A stretch of 64,000 bases of DNA from Arthrobacter sp. U41 (lineage in GTDB: Bacteria; Actinomycetota; Actinomycetes; Actinomycetales; Micrococcaceae). Positions 17,806-25,663 of the stretch are shown piece after piece. The stretch is from NCBI RefSeq assembly GCF_001750145.1, contig NZ_CP015732.1, forward strand, positions 3,038,001 through 3,102,000. Reading direction: 5' to 3'. How positions within the stretch are numbered: the first letter of the stretch is position 1; each line of letters opens with the position of its first letter. The notes beneath the pieces were generated by a model. The model was given only the letters and a program-made list of their open reading frames with translations. It was not told the origin of the DNA and did no database searches. Position numbers and translations under genes: made by a program.

Positions 17806-18158
17806 ATCCGGCTCGGGACTGCCGCGAACGTGGAGCGGATCATGCCGGTGGCGTATTCCCCGGTGATGAGCAGGGCGCCCAGGACGGCGATGGTCAGAAT
17901 GCCGAAGTGGAAGCCGCCTGCGATGACCTCGGCGCCATGCATCTGCTCGATGCCCGGGGCCAGGGCGGGATCGTCGGCCATGGCGTTCAGCGACATGGCG
18001 GCGGCCAGGGCCACCAGCGTGATCACTCCGGCGGTGGAGGCCAGCGCCCACCACGTCGAGCGCAGGGCCAGCAGCTTGATCCACTCCCCGCGCATGACCC
18101 CCGTGAAGGTGGGCTGCACCTGCGCGGCGGCGGGCGGGGTGGCGGCGGGTGAGGTCAT
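17800..18158 (-). pseudogene. ABC transporter permease, 3'-truncated
   Basis: About 120 residues remain: a soluble lead, GEWIKLLALRSTWWALAST, one helix (VITLVALAAAMSL), HFGILTIAVLGALLITGEYATGMIRSTF and then VPSRIPVL, where family-like sequence ends. This is the N-terminal part of an ABC-2-type permease. The rest of the six-helix domain is lost at a junction near 17800. An ATG at 18186 would give a longer start, but a run of seven C puts it out of frame. Confidence 0.75.
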
Positions 18159-18182
18159 CGGGGGGGCCGGCGGTCAGGTTGC

Positions 18183-19128
18183 TCATCGGTTCTGGCCCTT
18201 CTGGGCCGGGGTGCTGCGGGCGGTGGTGGGCTCGGAGCGGTACTCGACCGCGCCCTGTGTCACGTTCATGTACGCCTCTTCGAGGCTGGCGCGGCGCGGG
18301 GACAACTCGTACAGTGGCAGCCCGTTTCGGAAGGCGACCTCTCCGACGTGCTCTGCGGTGGTCCCGCTGACCTCGAGCATCCCGGCCTCCGGAGAGGTGA
18401 TGGTCACACCGTCGGTGGCCAGAGCGGCGGCGAGCTCGCCGGCGCGCGGGGAGCGCACCCGCACAGCGCCGCTGGCGACGGAGTCGGTGACCTGTTGGAC
18501 CGAGCCGGCGGCGATGATGTGACCGCGGCCGATCACGAGGAGCTGGGCGGCGGTCTGGGACATCTCGCTCATCAGGTGCGAGGACAGGAACACGGTCCGT
18601 CCCTCGGCGGCCAGGTCGCGCACCAGCTGGCGAACCCACTGCACGCCCTCGGGGTCGAGCCCGTTGACCGGCTCGTCGAGGATGAGTGTTCGGGGGTCGC
18701 CAGGAGTGCGGCGGCGATGCCCAGGCGTTGGCTCATGCTGAGGGAGAACCCGCCGACGCGCTGGTCGCGGCCCCGGCCAGGCCGGTTATCTCGATGACCT
18801 CGCTGACGCGGGTGGTCATGATGTTGTGGGTGGCGGCCATCGTGCGCAGATGCGAGCGGGCGCTGCGGCCGCGGTGCACGGCCTTTGCGTCGAGCAGGGC
18901 GCCGACCTCCCGCAGCGGGGAACGGCGCTGCCCGTAGGGCTTGCCGTTGACCGCGACGGTGCCCGACGTCGGCCGGTCCAGTCCCATGATCAAGCGCATC
19001 GTCGTGGACTTGCCGGCACCGTTCGGGCCGAGGAACCCGGTCACGGTGCCAGGCGCGATGGTGAAGCTGAGTGTGTGCACGGCGGTCTTGTCGCCGTAGC
19101 GCTTGGTGAGCTCGTGTGCCTCGATCAT
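18183..19128 (-). pseudogene. ABC transporter ATP-binding protein with two frameshifts
   Basis: The N-terminal part (from ATG 19128) has Walker A FLGPNGAGKSTT. The signature region SLSMSQRLGIAAALL and the Walker B region LILDEPVNGLDPEG are both visible but in other frames. One base appears missing near 18770 (between AGAAT and RVGGFSL) and another near 18700 (between LLATP and RTLILDEP). The C-terminal DrrA-like domain (EGRTVFLSSHLMSEM onward) is in the first frame's relative. It paired with the truncated permease. It is either decaying or affected by base-call errors. Confidence 0.8.
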
Positions 19129-19311
19129 GACCGGGACCTTCCTGGGTGATGGTGGGACTGGCGGATCTGATACGGCGGCTCGGCGTGCCCGTCGTGGCGG
19201 GTCGGCGAGGCGGACGACGACGTTGCCGCGCTTAGGGTCGGTGTCGACGACGTGGCGGGCCTGTGTGCGCATCCGATGACCTGGCCTGCCGGTAGGGGCC
19301 TTGGAAGGCCC

Positions 19312-19416
19312 CTACGCGACGTCCCAGTGGTAGTTGGTATCCCACCGCCAGGAGGCCCACACCGCGGCACCGAGGCAGATGGCTCCGAACAGGACGGGGA
19401 CTGCTCTTGGGTTCAC
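19312..19416 (-). CDS. Possible 34-residue membrane peptide
   Basis: A GTG start overlaps the stop of the DUF6326-like gene (sequence GTGA). The frame gives a short hydrophobic helix (AVPVLFGAICLGAAVWASW) and an aromatic tail (RWDTNYHWDVA) before TAG. The tight coupling and one-helix pattern resemble small membrane subunits. It is short enough to be chance. Confidence 0.4.
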   Translation of the reverse strand: MNPRAVPVLFGAICLGAAVWASWRWDTNYHWDVA

Positions 19417-19904
19417 GCTTGCGGCAGGGCGCGATCGCCCTCACGGCTGGTCGGCATGGTCGCCGACGGTGCGGTGCGGGGCCAGGTCCAGGCGGCGCGC
19501 AGGATGAAGGCCAGGATCAGCACCTCGACTCCGATAGTGAGGGCGTAGTAAAAGGCGTAGTCCCAGGACGCCCCTGCCGCGTTGAACACCATGACGGGGA
19601 TGTACAGCGATGCAACGACGAGGTTCGTGGCGCGGTTCACACGGGCGGGCAGCGTCATGGAGAGCATGATCATCAAGGCCGGGATCGCGATAATCACGAA
19701 GAAAATGGACATCAATGTCCCGCTGATGTCGAACTCGAAGATGACGCCACCGCGAATTAAGTCGATTTCGCCGGGCTGGTAGAGGTGGTAGTAGTCGATG
19801 TAAATGACGAGGAACATGAGGCTGGTCCAGGCTGCCGCGAGCTTGGCCTGCACGGGGATCGGTGGGTTGTCGACCAGGTTCGGGGTTTTCGTTCGGATGG
19901 TCAT
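19413..19904 (-). CDS. DUF6326-like integral membrane protein
   Basis: About 163 residues from ATG 19904, with four predicted helices: LAAAWTSLMFLVIYIDYYHLY, IFFVIIAIPALMIMLSM, NLVVASLYIPVMVFNAAGA and YALTIGVEVLILAFILRA. Helices plus the conserved YQPGEI and PARVNR loops match small actinobacterial membrane proteins of the DUF6326 type. Function is unknown. It is in line with the dehydrogenase gene upstream (20001-21041) and may share its promoter and TetR control. Confidence 0.7.
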   Translation of the reverse strand: MTIRTKTPNLVDNPPIPVQAKLAAAWTSLMFLVIYIDYYHLYQPGEIDLIRGGVIFEFDISGTLMSIFFVIIAIPALMIMLSMTLPARVNRATNLVVASLYIPVMVFNAAGASWDYAFYYALTIGVEVLILAFILRAAWTWPRTAPSATMPTSREGDRALPQA

Positions 19905-20000
19905 CGGTTCGTCTTTCAAGAGGAGCGGTCCGTCCGCCGGAGTGGCGGCAGGTCTGGGCGTGCATACGTACGGGTTGGGTCGTTCTCATCGGTCCGGTCG

Positions 20001-21041
20001 TCAGACGGTGATCACGACCTTCCCTCGGGTGTGGCCGGCCCCGACGTAGCGGAGGGCGTCCGCTGCTTCGTCGAGGGGGTAGGTGCGATCGATGACCGGC
20101 GTGACCTGCCCGGTCGCGAGGAGGTCGGCCAGGGTGAGCAGGTCCTGGCGCTTCTCGACCGACAGGAAGGGCTTCAGCTGCTGACGGGTGAACCCGGACA
20201 GCACGCGCGCTTTGACGATCCGACCGAGGGGGCCGAGCCAGGGGCCGCCGCGTCCGCTGTTGGGGATGAGGGTGCCGGTGGGCGTCAGCGCTCGGCGGAC
20301 AGCCGCTAGGGGCTGGGCTTCCACGTTGTCGAGGATGACGTCGTAGCGCTTCTCGGTGCGGGTGAAGTCGGTCCTCGTGTAGTCGATGACGTGGTCGGCA
20401 CCGAGTGACCGGACCAAGTCGACGTTGCGGGTGCTGCACACACCCGTCACCTCGGCGTTAAACGTCTTGGCGATCTGTACGGCGAAGGAGCCCACGCCGC
20501 CCGACGCGCCCGTGACCAGCACCGCCTGGCCCGGTTGAACGTTCGCGATCTCGCGCACCGCCTGCAACGCAGCCATGGCCGACGTGGGCACCGCTGCCGC
20601 GTCCACGACCGACACGTTGGCGGGCACGGACACAAGGTTGTCCGCCGGGACGCAGGCGTACTCCGCGAGCGTTCCAGCGGTGCTCCAGCCGAACACCTCG
20701 TCGCCGGGGCGGAAAGCGGTGACATCATTCCCGACCGCTGCCACCACGCCGGCGAGGTCCCTGCCAGGGATGCCGTGGCGCGGCCGGCGGAGCCCGAACG
20801 CCAGGCGCGCCACGTACGGCTCACCGGTCATGACGAAGTAGTCGCCAGGGTGTACCGAGGCCGCGCCCACGTGGACGAGCACACAGCCTCGACCGGGCAG
20901 CGGTAGCCCGACCTCGGACGACTCGAGCACTGAGGGCGGGCCGTAGCGTTGCTGGACGGCGGCCCGCATCGTCGCCGCCCCGGCCGGACTCGCCTCCGGC
21001 ACCAGGCGTGCTCCGGCATTCGATCGCTGTTCGATTCCCAC
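20001..21041 (-). CDS. NAD(P)-dependent zinc-free quinone oxidoreductase (MDR family)
   Basis: The 346-residue protein has a GroES-like N-terminal domain (RAAVQQRYGPPSVL, VHPGDYFVMTG, IPGRDLAGVV) and a Rossmann domain with ASGGVGSFAVQIAKTF (~180). The structural-zinc cysteine cluster of alcohol dehydrogenases is missing, so it belongs with quinone/enone reductases. GTG 21041 is chosen because GAGGAGG sits five bases upstream; ATG 20969 is an alternative. It is divergent from a TetR gene with a strong palindrome in between, so it is probably that regulator's target. Confidence 0.88.
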   Translation of the reverse strand: MGIEQRSNAGARLVPEASPAGAATMRAAVQQRYGPPSVLESSEVGLPLPGRGCVLVHVGAASVHPGDYFVMTGEPYVARLAFGLRRPRHGIPGRDLAGVVAAVGNDVTAFRPGDEVFGWSTAGTLAEYACVPADNLVSVPANVSVVDAAAVPTSAMAALQAVREIANVQPGQAVLVTGASGGVGSFAVQIAKTFNAEVTGVCSTRNVDLVRSLGADHVIDYTRTDFTRTEKRYDVILDNVEAQPLAAVRRALTPTGTLIPNSGRGGPWLGPLGRIVKARVLSGFTRQQLKPFLSVEKRQDLLTLADLLATGQVTPVIDRTYPLDEAADALRYVGAGHTRGKVVITV

Positions 21042-21081
21042 AGAGGCCTCCTCACGTCCGAGCCGCGACTCTCGCTGGCTC

Positions 21082-21106
21082 GTACACCGTACGACGTACG
21101 GTGTAC
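21082..21106. promoter_or_regulatory. 25-bp palindrome between MDR and TetR genes
   Basis: GTACACCGTACG and CGTACGGTGTAC are exact reverse complements around one central A. A second small palindrome, ATCGTACGAT, lies at about 21118. The site is centred between divergent start codons (21041 and 21166), which is the expected place for a TetR-family operator that controls both genes. Confidence 0.85.
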
Positions 21107-21165
21107 GGTATACTTTGATCGTACGATGTACTATTGTCAAGCCTTTTGAGAGAGCGAGGAGACCC

Positions 21166-21840
21166 GTGTCTGCGAGGGAACAACGCCAGGTCGCGTCAGA
21201 CGCGGGGTTGAGCAAGCAGCGGGTGGTGGTCGAGGCGGTCCGGCTCGCCGACCGCGAGGGGGTCGACGGGCTGAGCATGCGCCGGCTGGCTGGCGTGCTC
21301 GGTGCGGGCGCGATGTCGCTCTACCACTACGTGGCGAGCAAGGACGAGTTGCTGGACGCCATGATCGACATCGTGTTCGAGGAGATCGAGCTCCCGCCCG
21401 AAGAAATCGACTGGCAGTCGGCGATGCGACGGCGGGCGGTATCCGCCCGACAGGTTCTCGCACGCCACCCGTGGGCGATCGGCCTGTTGGAGTCGCGGAC
21501 ATCGCCGGGGCCCGCGAACCTCCGCCACCACGAAGCGGTTACCGCCTGCCTGCGAAGGGCCGGCTTCCCGGTCTTGATGGCGACACACGCCAACTGGTTG
21601 ATCGACAGCTATGTTTACGGTTACGCCCTGCAGGCAGCCAGCCTGCCGTTCGACACCGCCGATGAGCTCGCGGACATGGCCAAGGACGTTTACCTGCCCC
21701 AGCTTCCTCCTGACGAGTTCCCCTACCTCAACGAGTCCGCCGCGGCGCTCGTCGCTGCCGGCTACGACCCGGCCGAGGAGTTCATCTTCGGCCTCGACCT
21801 CGTCCTAGCCGCCCTCGAGCCCCTGAGAGCCTCCGCATAG
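21166..21840 (+). CDS. TetR-family transcriptional regulator
   Basis: About 224 residues from GTG 21166, which has GAGGAG upstream. The N-terminal HTH reads GVDGLSMRRLAGVLGAGAMSLYHYVASKDELLDAMID, with the recognition helix in GAGAMSLYHYV. The ligand-binding part (WQSAMRRRAVSARQVLARHP, LIDSYVYGYALQ, FIFGLDLVLAALEPL) resembles the TetR_C_1 type of tetracycline-repressor relatives. It probably represses itself and the divergent dehydrogenase through 21082-21106. The inducer is unknown. Confidence 0.9.
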   Translation: MSAREQRQVASDAGLSKQRVVVEAVRLADREGVDGLSMRRLAGVLGAGAMSLYHYVASKDELLDAMIDIVFEEIELPPEEIDWQSAMRRRAVSARQVLARHPWAIGLLESRTSPGPANLRHHEAVTACLRRAGFPVLMATHANWLIDSYVYGYALQAASLPFDTADELADMAKDVYLPQLPPDEFPYLNESAAALVAAGYDPAEEFIFGLDLVLAALEPLRASA

Positions 21841-21947
21841 CGACTCTCACGGACAGTCGCGCGGCCCTCTGCACCGCAGTTCCGATCCATAACCGCCGTG
21901 TTGTAGTTTCTTCTACGACTCGGAGTCTCGAAACCTCTGTGTCTCGA

Positions 21948-22320
21948 ATTGAACCGTACCGGGTTTGATGCCGCTTCCTTTTTTGTGAAGGATAGCGATT
22001 ATGCCCAAGCGATACCCCCAGGATCAGCGTGCGCGTGCCGTGCGGATGGTCCTGGACCACCTCAGTGAGTACGACTCCGTTTTTGCCGCCTGTTCCGCCA
22101 TCGGACCGAAGCTCAATATTGGCAGGGAGTCCCTGCGCCGGTGGGTTCTCCAGGCCCAGATCGACGCGGACGAACGCCCCGGCGTCACCAGCGCCGAGCA
22201 GACCCGGATCAGAGAGCTGGAGAGCGAGAACCGGGAACTGCGGGAGGCAAACGAGATCCTGAAGAAAGCCTCGATTTTCTTCGCGAGGGACCTCGACCCT
22301 CGCCGCCGCAAATAGCTGGA
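21948..22320 (+). mobile_element. Remnant of an IS3-family element (left part)
   Basis: The left end region contains CGTACCGGGTTTGATG, similar to the left end of the IS3 element at 43783. An intact-looking orfA follows. Downstream only unrelated sequence is found instead of orfB, so the element is truncated at about 22320. Confidence 0.65.
22001..22315 (+). CDS. IS3-family transposase OrfA (orphan)
   Basis: The 104-residue protein begins MPKRYPQDQRARAVRMVLDH. It has an HTH (LNIGRESLRRWVLQAQ) and a C-terminal coil (RIRELESENRELREANEILK) ending KKASIFFARDLD, as in OrfA of IS3-group elements. No OrfB follows, so it cannot transpose alone. It could act as a dominant-negative for related elements, but this is speculation. 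Confidence 0.85.
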   Translation: MPKRYPQDQRARAVRMVLDHLSEYDSVFAACSAIGPKLNIGRESLRRWVLQAQIDADERPGVTSAEQTRIRELESENRELREANEILKKASIFFARDLDPRRRK

Positions 22321-22687
22321 TTCATCTACGAACTGCGTGCCGATGGCCACGGTACTAGCACCCCCGAGCCGCCGAGCAATCTCTCGATCATCCACTCCCG
22401 TTCAGGTGATGCCCACCCAGCGTCTGAAGGTGCGCCGCCCGGTTATGCAGAGGTCCGCCGATCGGATCATGAATAGTTTAAAGGGAGGTGACGTCGTGAT
22501 GGAGCGTCCAGAGGCTGAGCACGCCGTGCTGCATGCCCAAGACTCGGCAACGGGCGCGTGCGGGACCCGGTTGCAGCCGCGGTTGAACTTCTCCAGCAGG
22601 ATCAAGTCTTTTCAGGGCAAAGAAGTGCCGCACCCTGTCGATGCGGGGTGCGGCAGTTTGGGGAGGCCGCGGGTGGGGAGAATGGGG
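22321..22687. other. Degenerate region before junction 2
   Basis: No intact gene. The minus strand gives coding-like pieces (ITGRRTFRRWVGI, then GVDDREIARRLGGAST in the next frame), suggesting a decayed helix-turn-helix or recombinase-like gene. I cannot assign a family. The stretch just before 22688 belongs to the right end of element 1. Confidence 0.4.
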
Positions 22688-22706
22688 GTGTGGACAGTGT
22701 CCACAC
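22688..22706. repeat. Element-end palindrome, GGAC type (right end of element 1)
   Basis: GTGTGGACAGTGTCCACAC is identical to the site at 4456-4474. It ends 91 bases before core 2. The same spacing is found before core 3, where the GCAC variant occurs. Confidence 0.8.
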
Positions 22707-22797
22707 TTTGGGTCCCGGACTGGGCCGTACCGGTGCCGGACTGGCCCGGATTCCGTATGTTTCGGCGGGAGTCCAGTGTTTGCAAGGGCTGGAACCC
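22707..22797 (+). repeat. Element right-end arm (copy in junction 2)
   Basis: This stretch is almost identical to 56118-56208 before core 3. It holds two close direct repeats, CCGGACTGGGCC and CCGGACTGGCCC, plus ATTCCGTATGTTTCGGCGGG. The repeats could be arm-type integrase sites. No such sequence precedes the real tRNA-Leu, as expected if it belongs to the element. Confidence 0.75.
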
Positions 22798-22819
22798 GGT
22801 TCGAGTCCCACCTCGGGCA
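22798..22819 (+). other. Attachment-site core 2
   Basis: An exact copy of the last 22 bases of tRNA-Leu (T-arm to discriminator) without any 5' tRNA half. It joins the right-end arm of element 1 to the left-end block of element 2. Confidence 0.88.
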
Positions 22820-22858
22820 CAGTGTTTCCGCAGGTCAGGGGCCTTTTTGGTATTTTTC

Positions 22859-22877
22859 GTGTGCACAGTGTGCACAC
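22859..22877. repeat. Element-end palindrome, GCAC type (left end of element 2)
   Basis: GTGTGCACAGTGTGCACAC is a perfect palindrome around G. It lies 39 bases after core 2. Compared with element 1 sites, one base on each arm has changed so that pairing is kept. Confidence 0.8.
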
Positions 22878-23192
22878 TCTCGCCTCTGATCTGATGTTCC
22901 GGGTGTGTGGGGTCCCGGAAACGGCCTATTCGGTTGTTAGGGGAGCGGCTGACTACGGCAGGCCGGGTGCCGCCCTGCGGGGTGCGTTCTGGGTGTTCAT
23001 CCTCGTTCGTCCTTCCGTCGGGTTTTCGCGTTCACTACTTCATGGTGGCCAGGGCCGACTACAACATGACTCGCTGAATATTTTTTGGATCGGCCCAGGT
23101 TTGCGGCTGGTCCCAGAATTTCCGCTCTGATACCTGTTCATACAGGAACGCGGGGGGAACCGCATGACATGGCCACTGATCCGGAGCAGGTC

Positions 23193-23370
23193 ATGAGCCA
23201 GTTGAGCCTGCCCAGTCGGCAGGCGGGGCGGGCCTCGAGGGCGAGTGTGTCGGAACTGGTGGGCTTTGCTGCCTCTGCCTTCCCACCAGTCAATCCGACC
23301 GCCGCAGCCATCATTTTCCCCGTCATCGCCGCATCCGGATTCTGGGTATCCGGCGTCGCTGTCCTCGCTG
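23193..23370 (+). pseudogene. Small membrane-protein remnant in left-end block
   Basis: The frame reads SELVGFAASAFPPVNPTAAA, then a hydrophobic stretch IIFPVIAASGFWVSGVAVLA, then leaves homology. In copies 1 and 3 the equivalent frame goes on to GAGHVALN, which resembles the GHxAxxQI end of DUF4190-type membrane proteins, but those copies carry frame changes. It may be a decayed gene at the left end of each element. Confidence 0.4.
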
Positions 23371-23652
23371 GTCGACCGTCACCGACACCTGCAAACCATC
23401 CATCAGTGCCACCAGCTGCCGTGCCTCCAGCTGCCGTGACGCTGCGGGCTGGCACCGCCCCGGGCCTCAACCTGCCTCGACGATCCAGATCGGAAGCGGC
23501 TTGGCTGACAACTTCTCGGACTCACTCGTAGCGTCTTTGAAATACTCATGCGCGGGATGCATCGGGTTTGTCGACTCGGCTGAACGCGATGTGAGGAAAG
23601 CCCCCTCGATTGAGGGGGCTTTCCTGGTCATGATGGGCTTAGGTGGTGGGGC
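23371..23652. terminator. 14-bp hairpin downstream of maleylpyruvate isomerase gene
   Basis: AGGAAAGCCCCCTC (23594-23607) pairs exactly with GAGGGGGCTTTCCT (23612-23625) around the loop GATT. It is close to the end of the minus-strand gene at 23653 and is its likely terminator, though no long T-run follows. The rest of 23371-23652 holds no supported gene. Confidence 0.7.
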
Positions 23653-24405
23653 TCAGATCCATTTCGCGGCGGCCGGGACCGCCACAGGCGCAGCCGCGCC
23701 GTCGACTGCGGTCACACCGGCGCTGCCCCGGCCGGCCGCCCACTCGACGACGGACGCCAGCGGTCCTGAGACGACCGTCGGCGACGCCGACGTAGCATTT
23801 CCGAACGCCAGATCGCGGTCGGTCACTTTGATGAGGAGTCCCGTGTCGGTGCCGCGGGTGTGCCAGGCGCCGGTGATGTCCTTGAGGAGCCGGTCCAGCA
23901 CGGGAACCGGAATGTCACGGAAGCTGGCGCCGTTGTCGAGATCGACGGCGTGCATCCACACTTCGCGGCTGCGCATCCAGACGGTTTCCGTGGCGGGGAC
24001 TTCCCGGTCCTGGATGGTCCGGACTGTGTGGTGCCAGGCGTCCTCGGGCAGGTCCCGCCATTCGACGTTGAGGTGCACGGCGGAGTGGTCGAAGAGGTGC
24101 CGTAGCGCGATCGGACTCAGGGTCGCCCCAAAGTTGATCTCGTGGTCCCGGACCGCGGTGGAGGCGTACATCGGGGTCTCCACCCCGGTGACTGCCCACT
24201 CCACGAGCCGGGCGATGGCCCGGGCGTTGTAGCCGATGTGCGCGGTGATGTGGCGGCGGGTCCAGCCGGGAAGCAGCGAATCGCCGTCGAGCTCCGCGTC
24301 GGAGAGTTCGTTGAGCTTGCGGGCGAAGAACGCCGTGCCGCGGCGCGCCTGCAGCAGGGCCGCCAGCAGCTCCGGGTCCGTCGTCTGGTCATGGCGGGCG
24401 ACCAT
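23653..24405 (-). CDS. Mycothiol-type maleylpyruvate isomerase family protein
   Basis: The 250-residue protein has the DinB-like four-helix N-terminal domain of the TIGR03083 family (LLPGWTRRHITAHIGYNARAI). The metal ligands are His ~52 in HITAHIGY and the E-x3-H pair in SREVWMHAVDLD. A C-terminal domain with AGRGSAGVTAV follows. Members isomerise maleylpyruvate to fumarylpyruvate with mycothiol in the gentisate pathway. The ATG overlaps the stop of the upstream hydrolase gene by one base (TGATG), so the two are coupled and the assignment is supported by context. Confidence 0.88.
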   Translation of the reverse strand: MVARHDQTTDPELLAALLQARRGTAFFARKLNELSDAELDGDSLLPGWTRRHITAHIGYNARAIARLVEWAVTGVETPMYASTAVRDHEINFGATLSPIALRHLFDHSAVHLNVEWRDLPEDAWHHTVRTIQDREVPATETVWMRSREVWMHAVDLDNGASFRDIPVPVLDRLLKDITGAWHTRGTDTGLLIKVTDRDLAFGNATSASPTVVSGPLASVVEWAAGRGSAGVTAVDGAAAPVAVPAAAKWI

Positions 24406-25226
24406 CAGGCTTCCTTGACCACGCGGTTCTTCAGCTCTCCGAGGCCCTCGATGGTGGTGACCAGGAGCTGGCCTTCCTGCAGGTAGCGCTTCGGGTCCTG
24501 GGCGTGGCCGACCCCGCCGGGGGTGCCGGTGGCGATGACGTCGCCCGGGTTGAGGGTGATGATGGTGGAGATGTAGGAGACCAGGAACTCGGGGGTGAAG
24601 ACGACGTCGTTGGTGGGGGTCTGCTGCTGGATCTCGCCGTCGACCGCGGTGGTCATCAAGCCGCCGCTGAACTCGTCCTTGGTGACCAGTGCCGGGCCGA
24701 ACGGGGTGGACTTCTCCCAGGTCTTGCCCTGCAGCCACTGGATGGTGCGGAACTGGTAGTCGCGCATGGACACATCGTTCAGCACCGCGTACCCGGCGAT
24801 GTGGTCCGCGGCGTCGGCTTCGGCGATCCGGCGGCCCTTCTTGCCGATCACGACGGCGAGCTCGGATTCCCAGTCGACCGTGTCGGATTCCTGCGGCAGG
24901 GCCAGGTCATCGTTCGGGCCGATCAGGGATTCCTGGTACTTGGCGAACAGGGTCGGGAACTCGGGGACTTCCCGGCCCATTTCCTTGATGTGGTTGCGGT
25001 AGTTGTGGCCCACGCAGATGATCTTGCCCGGGGAGGGGACAACGGCGTCGAGGTCCGCGCCCTCGAGGGGGTGCTTGGCGCCGTTGGCGGCCTTTGCGGT
25101 GGCTTCCCAGTCCGGGGAGCGCAGCAGCTCTCCGACGTCGGCGAAGCCGTCGATCTCGGTCAGGGTGTCGCCGTCCTGGCGGACAGCCTTGGTACCGTTC
25201 TTGGTGCGGAGGGTGAGGAGTCTCAT
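24405..25226 (-). CDS. Fumarylacetoacetate hydrolase family protein (likely fumarylpyruvate hydrolase)
   Basis: The 273-residue protein has the FAH fold: IICVGHNYRNHIKEMG, the acidic metal site in DWESELAVVIGKKGR, and GDVIATGTPGGVG near the C-terminus. FAH-family enzymes cut the C-C bond of fumarylpyruvate to fumarate and pyruvate. Coupling to the maleylpyruvate isomerase gene favours that role over other FAH reactions. ATG 25226 has GAAGGA upstream. The longer upstream frame is hydrophobic and unlike FAH. A gentisate 1,2-dioxygenase gene is not next to it. Confidence 0.9.
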   Translation of the reverse strand: MRLLTLRTKNGTKAVRQDGDTLTEIDGFADVGELLRSPDWEATAKAANGAKHPLEGADLDAVVPSPGKIICVGHNYRNHIKEMGREVPEFPTLFAKYQESLIGPNDDLALPQESDTVDWESELAVVIGKKGRRIAEADAADHIAGYAVLNDVSMRDYQFRTIQWLQGKTWEKSTPFGPALVTKDEFSGGLMTTAVDGEIQQQTPTNDVVFTPEFLVSYISTIITLNPGDVIATGTPGGVGHAQDPKRYLQEGQLLVTTIEGLGELKNRVVKEA

Positions 25227-25663
25227 TTGTTGTTGCGTCCTTCGATGCAGGTGCGGACGGTGCGCTCGGAAGTCCGGGTTGGCCGGGCAGATTAGCGGAA
25301 TGAGCGGAAGCAGAAAAGCGAAAAAGACGAAGATGAAGCCGGTGAACATAAAGACCACCAAACCCAGCACCAGCATCGCCAAGAACTTCTACACCTGCTC
25401 CACGGGGAGCCGGTTCTTCGAAGTTTGTCGGCTGAGCAGCAGCCCCCAGCAGGGAGTCCGAGCAGCCAGCCTCAACACCAGAGGCCGTCGCAAACGCCTC
25501 GTACCACCACGGTCTCTTGAGGGCACACAAGGCGCCGTCAACAACGGAAAGCAGGAGTTGGCAGGCCCACAATTCGAATTATTTCGAAGATCGTTGGGCG
25601 GCGCACGCATGCGCGTAGATGTCCTGCCATAGTCCGGGCGCGGCACGGTTAGTCGCCGGGACA
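25227..25663. other. Gap between FAH and MDR genes
   Basis: No gene is firmly supported. A minus-strand frame upstream of the FAH start reads as one long hydrophobic stretch (LVLGLVVFMFTGFIFVFFAF). It could be the tail of a lost transporter gene, but it is also antisense to a lysine-rich frame. A TTCGAA-TTAT-TTCGAA motif lies near 25573-25591. Confidence 0.4.

Larger units (their letters stand above)
22820..23370 (+). repeat. Element left-end block, copy 2
   Basis: Homologous to 4416-5012 and 56231-56815 with the same order of landmarks. It contains the best-preserved version of the small coding remnant at 23193 (MSQLSLPSRQAGRASRASVS). Homology stops at about 23370, where GVAVLAG runs into unrelated sequence. 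Confidence 0.85.

Noticed and set aside
17626..18639. A 337-residue Arg-rich minus-strand frame
   Set aside because: It overlaps the ABC genes in a shifted frame and shows only low-complexity Arg/Pro/Gly sequence.
25227..25382. Hydrophobic N-terminal extension of the fumarylacetoacetate hydrolase
   Set aside because: The internal ATG 25226 has a proper ribosome site and begins the family sequence; the extension is antisense to a lysine-rich frame.
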